A stretch of DNA of 64,000 nucleotides from Agrobacterium genomosp. 13 str. CFBP 6927 (GTDB lineage: Bacteria; Pseudomonadota; Alphaproteobacteria; Rhizobiales; Rhizobiaceae): positions 1,762,567 to 1,826,566 of the forward strand of contig LT009756.1 of the NCBI GenBank assembly GCA_900012615.1. The letters are read 5' to 3'. Under the pieces are notes generated by a model that was not told where the DNA came from, ran no database searches, and saw only the letters and a list, made by a program, of their open reading frames with translations. This document shows, piece by piece, positions 58,147 through 64,000 of the stretch (position 1 is its first letter; each line of letters begins with the position of its first letter). The translations under genes and the position numbers were made by a program.

Positions 58147-58677
58147 TCACTCCCCCTTGATGATCGTTGCCATCTCTTCGCGCAGCGAATCCCTGCCCTC
58201 ATCGCCAACGCGATGAATATCGCTGATGACCGGCCGGCCATCTTCCTCGACGACGTCGAAATGCACTTCGTCAACCGTCGCCTTCATCTCGGCCTCGTCC
58301 ATGCAGGCCCAGAGCTTGAACTTTGCAGTCACGTCGGTCACACCGTCCTTGACCGCGCCCGGCGTCACCGACACATCCTCGAGCGGGCAACCATCCTGCG
58401 AATTGGTAACGACATCGTAACCGAAGGGGTCGCCCTTCTCGCCACTCTCGGCCTCATAGGCGGGCTTCTTGGAGGCTTCGCGATATTGCGCGACGAAATC
58501 CTTGCTGAACAGGCTGGTCAACATGTCCTCGTCGAAGATGTATTTCCAGTTCTCGGCATCGCCGGACCAGTTCTTCACGGTGATATCCATCACCTTCTGG
58601 ACGGGATCGGCAGGGCCTGCCGCAAGGGCGCTGTGGGAAAAGAGGACGGCGGCAGTCAGAAGCAGAAAATTCCGCAT
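58147..58677 (-). CDS. Secreted protein of unknown function (176 aa)
   Basis: Signal peptide at about residues 1-19 (MRNFLLLTAAVLFSHSALAA). The mature part recalls DUF3828-type periplasmic proteins (YIFDEDMLTSLFSKDFVAQY and VSVTPGAVKDGVTDVTAKF), with two cysteines. The role is unknown. It is separated from icd by a divergent promoter region. Confidence 0.75.
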   Translation of the reverse strand: MRNFLLLTAAVLFSHSALAAGPADPVQKVMDITVKNWSGDAENWKYIFDEDMLTSLFSKDFVAQYREASKKPAYEAESGEKGDPFGYDVVTNSQDGCPLEDVSVTPGAVKDGVTDVTAKFKLWACMDEAEMKATVDEVHFDVVEEDGRPVISDIHRVGDEGRDSLREEMATIIKGE

Positions 58678-58892
58678 GATGTGATCCCGGGATTAGCCAA
58701 AAAGGCGGGCGAAGCGATTCGCCTGACTGTATTCCGGCATTATGGTTTGGCAATGCGCAAAGCGTTATTGCGCTGCGCCAAAAAAGCGCCCCCCATGGCT
58801 TTGCCTCAGGCGCGTGCGATGCTATAGCCGCACCGGATATTTTTCCGACTATTGGCGTCAACAGGCGCCACAGCTTCGAAGGTGAGGAATTC

Positions 58893-60107
58893 ATGGCAAA
58901 GATCAAGGTAGCCAATCCGGTCGTCGATCTCGACGGCGACGAAATGACCCGTATCATCTGGCAGCTCATCAAGGACAAGCTGATCCTGCCTTACCTCGAT
59001 CTCGATATCGAATATTACGACCTCTCGGTTGAAAACCGTGATGCCACCAACGACCAGGTTACCGTTGATGCGGCGCACGCCATCAAGAAGCATGGCGTCG
59101 GCATCAAATGCGCCACCATCACCCCGGATGAAGCCCGCGTCGAGGAATTCGGCCTGAAGCAGATGTGGAAGAGCCCGAACGGCACGATCCGCAACATTCT
59201 GGGCGGCGTCATCTTCCGCGAGCCGATCATCTGCAAGAACGTTCCGCGCCTCGTTCCCGGCTGGACCAAGCCGATCGTCGTCGGCCGTCACGCTTTCGGC
59301 GACCAGTACAAGGCAACCGATTTCAAGTTCCCCGGCAAGGGCAAGCTGACCATCAAGTTCGTCGGTGAAGACGGCCAGGTCATCGAGAAGGACGTCTTCG
59401 ACGCCCCGAGCGCCGGCGTGGCACTTGCCATGTACAACCTCGATGAATCGATCCGCGAATTCGCCCGCGCCTCCATGAACTATGGCCTGATGCGCAAGTG
59501 GCCGGTTTACCTCTCCACGAAGAACACCATCCTCAAGGCCTATGACGGCCGCTTCAAGGATATCTTCGAAGAAGTCTACCAGAACGAGTTCAAGAAGCAG
59601 TTCGACGAAATCGGCATCATCTATGAACACCGCCTGATCGACGACATGGTCGCTTCCGCGCTGAAGTGGTCCGGCGGCTACATCTGGGCCTGCAAGAACT
59701 ATGACGGCGACGTGCAGTCCGATACGGTTGCGCAGGGCTTCGGCTCGCTCGGCCTGATGACCTCCGTTCTTCTGTCTCCCGATGGCCGCACGGTCGAAGC
59801 CGAAGCCGCACACGGCACGGTGACGCGCCACTACCGCCAGCACCAGAAGGGCCAGGAAACCTCGACCAACTCGATCGCATCGATCTTCGCCTGGACCCGT
59901 GGCCTCGCCCACCGCGCCAAGCTGGACGACAATGCCGAGCTGGCGAAGTTCGCTGCAACGCTTGAAACCGTCTGCGTCGACACCGTCGAAAGCGGCTTCA
60001 TGACCAAGGATCTGGCGCTCCTCATCGGACCGGACCAGCCCTGGCTCTCCACCACCGCCTTCCTCGACAAGATCGATGAAAACCTCAAGAAGGCGATGGC
60101 GGCTTAA
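58893..60107 (+). CDS. icd: NADP-dependent isocitrate dehydrogenase, eukaryote-like type
   Basis: 404-residue TCA-cycle enzyme converting isocitrate to 2-oxoglutarate. It belongs to the type shared with mitochondria and rhizobia ([55 protein letters not shown]), not the E. coli type. GAGGAA lies 6-8 bases before the ATG. A terminator follows. Confidence 0.96.
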   Translation: MAKIKVANPVVDLDGDEMTRIIWQLIKDKLILPYLDLDIEYYDLSVENRDATNDQVTVDAAHAIKKHGVGIKCATITPDEARVEEFGLKQMWKSPNGTIRNILGGVIFREPIICKNVPRLVPGWTKPIVVGRHAFGDQYKATDFKFPGKGKLTIKFVGEDGQVIEKDVFDAPSAGVALAMYNLDESIREFARASMNYGLMRKWPVYLSTKNTILKAYDGRFKDIFEEVYQNEFKKQFDEIGIIYEHRLIDDMVASALKWSGGYIWACKNYDGDVQSDTVAQGFGSLGLMTSVLLSPDGRTVEAEAAHGTVTRHYRQHQKGQETSTNSIASIFAWTRGLAHRAKLDDNAELAKFAATLETVCVDTVESGFMTKDLALLIGPDQPWLSTTAFLDKIDENLKKAMAA

Positions 60108-60130
60108 GCCCCCTCACTCGGCAGTTTTAA

Positions 60131-60156
60131 AACCCGGCCTCAGCGCCGGGTTTTTT
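60131..60156 (+). terminator. Terminator after icd
   Basis: AACCCGGC / GCCGGGTT stem with loop CTCAGC, then six T residues. The 3' end of the convergent TetR gene (stop at 60140) overlaps it. Confidence 0.9.
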
Positions 60157-60751
60157 CATGCGCGCCGCAGAGCCGGAAAATCATCGTCGCTGCGCGTGCC
60201 GATCGAACCCTTATCTCCGCTTCCGCCGGAAGGCCGATAGCGCCGGTGGCGCGCCTGATCTGCAAATCCCCCACCAGAAGCGACAGCCAGATTTCCGCAG
60301 GCTCTTCCGAAGCGTCGGTGCATTTGACACCCTGTTTTTCCAACGCTTGAAAATAAGCGGCGAGTTTCGGCATGACACGGTCACGCCCTTTCTCCGCCAG
60401 AAACGCGCCAAGCGCGGCATCAACGCCCGCTTCCGCCGCCGCAACACGATTGAGCAGCACGGCCCGCTCTCCCAGCAGCATCGACAGGAGATCCGCTCCG
60501 AAACGGGAGAGTTCCGCCACGCCATCCGCCGCTTCCGCCGATGGCAATATCAATCTCGCCGCATTTTCTTCGACCATGGCTTCATAAAGCCCGGCCTTGC
60601 CGCCGAACCAGCCATACAGCGTCTCCTTGGACGACCTGCTCACCTTTGCCAGCGCCTGCATGGAAAACGCGGCATAGCCGTCCTCGGCAAGCATGGCGAA
60701 GGCATGCTCGATAATTTCACGCCGGCGTAATTCCCTGCTCTCGCTTCGCAT
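60140..60751 (-). CDS. TetR-family repressor
   Basis: 203-residue regulator with an N-terminal HTH (REIIEHAFAMLAEDGYAAFSMQALAKVSRSSKETLYGWFGGK) and a ligand-binding C-terminal half. ATG 60751 has AAGGAG 5 bases upstream. It is divergent from a DUF1772 membrane gene, with two perfect-looking operators between them, so it probably represses both. Confidence 0.92.
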   Translation of the reverse strand: MRSESRELRRREIIEHAFAMLAEDGYAAFSMQALAKVSRSSKETLYGWFGGKAGLYEAMVEENAARLILPSAEAADGVAELSRFGADLLSMLLGERAVLLNRVAAAEAGVDAALGAFLAEKGRDRVMPKLAAYFQALEKQGVKCTDASEEPAEIWLSLLVGDLQIRRATGAIGLPAEAEIRVRSARAATMIFRLCGAHEKTRR

Positions 60752-60760
60752 TCGTGCTCC

Positions 60761-60811
60761 TTGACAAAAACCGTACATATGCGTACGGAATAACCGTACA
60801 CATATGTACGG
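60761..60811. promoter_or_regulatory. Twin TetR operators over the divergent promoter
   Basis: Two 18-base sites: CCGTACATATGCGTACGG (60771-60788) and CCGTACACATATGTACGG (60794-60811), centres 23 bases apart, about two helical turns. A TTGACA box at 60761-60766 stands 17 bases before TACGGA, so the first operator overlaps the promoter of the DUF1772 gene. Confidence 0.75.
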
Positions 60812-60830
60812 TTATTCTATGGAGATTTTC

Positions 60831-61367
60831 ATGTCCAGCTCATTTCTGCATGCCATAACAATAAAGCACTTTCCCGCGCTGGGGCCGGCAAGAAAAGCGG
60901 CATGTTTCGCACTGCGCCTCTTTGCGCCCATGACCCTTGGCATAATGGCCGGCTTCTTCTTCGCCTTCAGCAATCCCGTCATGATGGCGTTCCAGCAACT
61001 GGAAGCGGATATTTTCATCCAGGCGTTTAATGGCATCAACGTCAGCGTCCGCAACGGCATCTTCTTTGCGACCTTCTTTGTTCCGCTCGCCGCCCTTCTT
61101 GGTGCGTCGCTTGTCGACCGCGACAGCCGGCTGCTGTGGGTGTGGGCCTTGATCATCTACACAATCGTCGTGATCCAGACCCGGTTGGTCAATGTTCCCA
61201 TCAACGAGTTTTTCAAGACGGTTTCGGCCGAGATACCGAGCGACTGGCAGGAGCTGCGTGACCGGTGGGCGCTTTCCAACCTCATCCGCACCGTACTCAC
61301 GGGCATAGCCTTTCTTCTCGCATTGCTTGCCGCCACCAGACATGGCGAAAGACGCACGGCTGATTGA
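60831..61367 (+). CDS. DUF1772 membrane protein (anthrone-oxygenase-like)
   Basis: 178-residue protein with four membrane segments (LGIMAGFFFAFSNPVMMAF, NGIFFATFFVPLAALLGASL, LLWVWALIIYTIVVIQT and a C-terminal one) and the DUF1772 pattern VNVPINEFF. Some fungal relatives oxidise anthrones; in bacteria the role is unknown. ATG 60831 has GGAG 8 bases upstream. It is controlled by the neighbouring TetR gene, by operator position. Confidence 0.85.
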   Translation: MSSSFLHAITIKHFPALGPARKAACFALRLFAPMTLGIMAGFFFAFSNPVMMAFQQLEADIFIQAFNGINVSVRNGIFFATFFVPLAALLGASLVDRDSRLLWVWALIIYTIVVIQTRLVNVPINEFFKTVSAEIPSDWQELRDRWALSNLIRTVLTGIAFLLALLAATRHGERRTAD

Positions 61368-61450
61368 CCCACCACAAACCCGGCACTTCGCGATGCATTG
61401 CTGAAAGGTACCCCACGGTCCAGCGGGCAGCGAGAAATAGCAGACAACAA

Positions 61451-61482
61451 AAACCCGGCCGCAACGCCGGGTTTCTTTTTTG
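61451..61482 (+). terminator. Terminator after DUF1772 gene, possibly bidirectional
   Basis: AAACCCGGC / GCCGGGTTT stem followed by CTTTTTTG. On the minus strand the stem is followed by TTTTTGTTG, so it could also end a short minus-strand transcript. Confidence 0.85.
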
Positions 61483-61509
61483 TTCACAGTATCTTGATTA
61501 GACGTTGCA

Positions 61510-61578
61510 CTAGGCGCAAACTTCGATTCCGCACAGTGCCGCGGCCAGCATAACAATAAGACAAAGCTGAAACAGCAT
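61510..61578 (-). CDS. Possible 22-residue hydrophobic peptide
   Basis: Minus-strand ORF MLFQLCLIVMLAAALCGIEV and two more residues, highly hydrophobic with three cysteines, ending just before the hairpin at 61451-61482. The ribosome-binding site is weak (GAGT). It resembles a small membrane peptide or type I toxin-like size class, but nothing else supports function. Confidence 0.3.
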   Translation of the reverse strand: MLFQLCLIVMLAAALCGIEVCA

Positions 61579-61746
61579 TTACTCACGTATAACTTGCCCG
61601 GCACAGTCAGAATTTCATCGGAGCGTCGACGCAATCTTGAAAGACGCGCAAATGACGCTGCGGACTATAAAAATGCACCGTGACAGCAAGAAATCCGCAC
61701 CGGTTTCTCATGATGCTTCGGCGATTTTGCTTGGGGAGGCAAAGCC

Positions 61747-62373
61747 ATGAGTGAGTTGATCTTCTACACCAATCCCATGTCGCGCGGTCGCATCGCGCGC
61801 TGGATGCTCGAGGAAGTCGGCGTTCCGTACAAAACGGAAATACTGGGCTTCGAAACCTCGATGAAGTCGCCCGCCTATCGGCTGATAAATCCGATGGCCA
61901 AGGTGCCCGCCATCAAACACGGCGATACCATCGTCACCGAGGCGGCGGCAATCTGCGCTTATCTTGCCGATGCCTTTCCCGGCGCCAACCTCGCACCGAC
62001 ACCGAAGGCACGCGGGCTCTATTACCGCTGGATGTTCTTCGCCGCCGGCCCGCTGGAAATGGCGGCCAGCATGAAGGCAATGGGTTTCGAAGTGCCAAAG
62101 GAAAAACTGCGCATGGCCGGCTGCGGCAGCTATACGGATGTGATGAACACGCTGGAACGCGCCGTCAGCGAAAACCGTTTCATCGCCGGTGACCTCTTCA
62201 CCGCAGCGGATGTCTATGTCGGTGCCCATGTCGGCTGGGGCCTGCACTTCGGCACGATCGAAAAACGCCCGGCCTTTATCGACTACATGTCGCATCTGAC
62301 AGATCGCCCGGCCTTCAAGCGGGCAGCCCAGCTGGATGAAGAAGCCGCGAAGGATTTACAGGCAACGGGATAA
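61747..62373 (+). CDS. Glutathione S-transferase family protein
   Basis: 208-residue two-domain GST: thioredoxin-like N-terminus (FYTNPMSRGRIARWMLEEVGVPY, then NPMAKVPAIKHGDTIVTEAAAICAYLAD) and helical C-terminal domain (ISC). The serine in PMSRGR is the probable glutathione-activating residue. The substrate is unknown. GGGGAGG precedes the ATG. Confidence 0.9.
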   Translation: MSELIFYTNPMSRGRIARWMLEEVGVPYKTEILGFETSMKSPAYRLINPMAKVPAIKHGDTIVTEAAAICAYLADAFPGANLAPTPKARGLYYRWMFFAAGPLEMAASMKAMGFEVPKEKLRMAGCGSYTDVMNTLERAVSENRFIAGDLFTAADVYVGAHVGWGLHFGTIEKRPAFIDYMSHLTDRPAFKRAAQLDEEAAKDLQATG

Positions 62374-62448
62374 ACCACCCGCCCCTGTTGCAACGACTGA
62401 ACCATAACCGGTCCGGACCTCGCCTGTCGGATCGGTCTTGGCAACGGA

Positions 62449-62832
62449 TCACGCCCCGGATTGGCTAAGCGGCTCTCCGACTTCTATCGCATGCCCATCC
62501 GGATCGTAAAAGCGAAACACCCTCTGTCCCCAGGCCTGCCGCTCGAGAGGGTGGATAAGCTCCACATGCGGTGCGATATTTCGAAAAGCCGCATCGACAT
62601 CCGCATGTTCGAAATAAAGCAGCATGTTTCGTCTGCCATAGGGTTCCTCCGTAGCCAGCGATGTCCGCCAGACCGTCTCCTCAAGCGACCGCCCCTCATG
62701 GATCGCAAAGCCGCTTTCAAAGAGAACGAAGTTCCCGAAATCCTGCAATACGGCCAGGCCGATCCTGTCACGATAAAACTCTTTGGAGCGGCTGATATCG
62801 CGCACGAAAGGAATGGGATTTACAAAACGCAT
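62449..62832 (-). CDS. VOC-superfamily (glyoxalase/bleomycin-resistance-like) protein
   Basis: 127 residues with two beta-alpha-beta-beta-beta units (FVNPIPFVRDISRSKEFYRD and RVFRFYDPDGHAIEVGEPL). Metal-ligand candidates include H55-region and E117-type residues, but the ligand set is not certain. The family includes dioxygenases, glyoxalases and antibiotic-binding proteins; function is not predictable. Confidence 0.88.
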   Translation of the reverse strand: MRFVNPIPFVRDISRSKEFYRDRIGLAVLQDFGNFVLFESGFAIHEGRSLEETVWRTSLATEEPYGRRNMLLYFEHADVDAAFRNIAPHVELIHPLERQAWGQRVFRFYDPDGHAIEVGEPLSQSGA

Positions 62833-62904
62833 TGCATTCCCTCCGTCATGTCCCCGGCGCTCAAGATTCCGGGCCCTCTGCTCCCAGCCCTTGAGGGCCG
62901 AAAC

Positions 62905-62929
62905 AAAAAGGCGGGGTAAAACCCCGCCT
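62905..62929 (-). terminator. Terminator after alaS
   Basis: On the minus strand AGGCGGGGT-like stem (GGCGGGGT / ACCCCGCC) with a 3-base loop followed by TTTTTGTTT, 17 bases past the alaS stop. Confidence 0.9.
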
Positions 62930-62945
62930 CTTCAACTCTTCCAGA

Positions 62946-64000
62946 TCATGCCGCCAGCGCCGCGGCCACCGCTTCGATGGCCTCCTGCGCCTTGGCGCCA
63001 TCAGGGCCGCCGGCCTGCGCCATATCGGGGCGTCCACCACCGCCCTTGCCGCCAAGGGCTGCGGAAGCGGTGCGGACAATGTCGACGGCGCTGAAACGGG
63101 CCGTCAGATCTTCGGTCACGGCAGCGACAGCGCTTGCCTTGCCATCATCGGAAACGGCAATCAGCAGCACGACGCCCGAACCGAGATTGGCCTTGGCTTC
63201 ATCGGCAAGACCCTTGAGATCCTTGGCATCGATGCCGGACAGGGATTTTGCGAGGAAATTGACGCCCGCAACCTGCTGGACATCATTTGCACCGGCATCC
63301 GAAGAACCGCCACCCATGGCAAGTTTCCTGCGGGCATCCGCAAGCTCGCGCTCCAGCTTCTTGCGTTCGTCGAGAAGGCCCTCGACACGCGACAGCACAT
63401 CGCCCGGCTGCACCTTAAGCGACGAGGCCAGCGCCTTCACCCGCTCATCCTGCTCGGCAAGATAGGCAAGCGCACCCTGCCCCGTGACGGCTTCAAGACG
63501 GCGCACGCCCGCACCAACGGCGCTTTCGCCGAGAATGCGAATAAGGCCGATCTGGCCGGTGGCCGCAACATGGGTGCCGCCGCAAAGCTCGACAGAGTAT
63601 GGACGGTTGGCCTTCGCCCCCTGCACGCCGGTGCCCATGGACACGACGCGAACCTCATCGCCGTATTTTTCGCCGAACAGCGCCATCGCGCCCTCGGCGA
63701 TGGCGTCGTCAACGCTCATCAGGCGTGTGACAACCGGCGAATTCTGCAGCACGATCTCGTTTGCCATTTCCTCGACGACCTTCAGCTCCTCGGCCGACAT
63801 CGGCTTTGGATGCGAAACGTCGAAACGCAGGCGCTCGGGCGCAACCAGCGAACCCTTCTGGGCCACATGGGTGCCGAGCACTTCGCGCAACGCCTCATGC
63901 AGCAGGTGCGTGGCGGAGTGGTTGGCGCGCAGACGGGAGCGACGCTCATGATCCACCGTCAGCTGCACGGCCTCGCCGAGCTTGAAGCCACCCTTGGAAA
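62946..64000 (-). CDS. alaS: Alanyl-tRNA synthetase, C-terminal part (5' end beyond window)
   Basis: The 3' part of alaS, open to the right edge. Visible are the editing-domain zinc motif [12 protein letters not shown], the CGGTHV motif, a coiled-coil linker ([18 protein letters not shown]) and the C-terminal DHHA1 domain ending in the glycine-rich [16 protein letters not shown] and a short tail. The class II aminoacylation core is outside the window. AlaRS charges tRNA-Ala and edits misacylated Ser/Gly. Confidence 0.96.
   Translation of the reverse strand, partial: SKGGFKLGEAVQLTVDHERRSRLRANHSATHLLHEALREVLGTHVAQKGSLVAPERLRFDVSHPKPMSAEELKVVEEMANEIVLQNSPVVTRLMSVDDAIAEGAMALFGEKYGDEVRVVSMGTGVQGAKANRPYSVELCGGTHVAATGQIGLIRILGESAVGAGVRRLEAVTGQGALAYLAEQDERVKALASSLKVQPGDVLSRVEGLLDERKKLERELADARRKLAMGGGSSDAGANDVQQVAGVNFLAKSLSGIDAKDLKGLADEAKANLGSGVVLLIAVSDDGKASAVAAVTEDLTARFSAVDIVRTASAALGGKGGGGRPDMAQAGGPDGAKAQEAIEAVAAALAA

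Larger units (their letters stand above)
61368..61746. other. Intergenic region between DUF1772 and GST genes
   Basis: Holds a strong hairpin (61451-61482) and a possible 22-residue minus-strand ORF (61510-61578). The remainder shows no gene; the promoter of the GST gene presumably lies at about 61600-61700. Confidence 0.4.

Overview
The window looks like a stretch of the main chromosome of an Agrobacterium or close Rhizobiaceae relative. The evidence is high-GC coding DNA, a suf operon with two cysteine desulfurases (sufS2-B-C-D-S1-T-A order), the three-part PurS/PurQ/PurL system, DUF1127 small proteins, a eukaryote-like NADP isocitrate dehydrogenase, and several copies of the rhizobial-type intergenic palindromes (core ATCCTCGGGCTTGACCCG). 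The strain assignment is inference from gene content and protein recognition; no search was run.

Layout. (1) 1-4126: the distal part of a Tn7/Tn5053-like transposition module (DDE transposase with its 5' end outside the window, AAA+ ATPase, TniQ) ending in a hairpin terminator. It is followed by an AT-richer accessory stretch (4127-5247) with two short membrane-protein ORFs. (2) 5248-8816: a MacA-MacB type export operon (adaptor, ATPase, FtsX permease) and a small unknown gene. (3) 9034-16316, minus strand: the suf Fe-S cluster operon, including an unannotated-looking 78-residue membrane protein translationally coupled between sufB and sufC. An Irr-type ICE-like palindrome lies upstream at 16423-16439. 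(4) 16528-26478: alpha/beta hydrolase, anmK, tyrS, a 1127-residue AsmA/YhdP-like envelope protein, bcp, a DUF455 ferritin-like protein and an M23 peptidase. (5) 26698-28648: a DEAD-box helicase whose C-terminal tail is out of frame (apparent one-base deletion near 27842-27845), and a Nudix hydrolase. (6) 28649-29522: AT-rich, mostly non-coding DNA with a repeated GTGCAG motif. (7) 29523-41855: a periplasmic binding protein, rpe, purB, purC-purS-purQ-purL and bolA, interleaved with a lipoprotein, a DUF1127 protein, a MocR-type regulator and a PagL-like lipid A deacylase. (8) 41996-49609: lipase-like membrane protein, small unknowns, grxD, a Bcr/CflA transporter, two tandem inositol-monophosphatase-family proteins, ttcA and glsA. 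(9) 49678-58677: rpsD, terC-like gene, a HerA-like ATPase, EamA and LysE exporters, a DUF1127-like protein, murI, a TrmJ-like methyltransferase and a secreted unknown. (10) 58893-64000: icd, a TetR repressor with twin palindromic operators facing a DUF1772 membrane protein, a GST, a VOC protein and the 3' part of alaS.

How genes work together. The suf operon, bolA and grxD form a coherent Fe-S assembly and trafficking set, even though bolA and grxD lie about 30 kb away. purB, purC, purS, purQ and purL provide several steps of de novo purine synthesis; PurS, PurQ and PurL make one FGAM synthase complex. MurI, AnmK, the M23 peptidase, PagL-like and YhdP-like proteins all act on the envelope. 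I see no CRISPR array, no rRNA or tRNA gene, and no clearly novel defence system. The most unusual items are the partial Tn7-like module with its flanking small ORFs, the hidden suf membrane protein, the helicase frameshift, and several well-formed operator sites.
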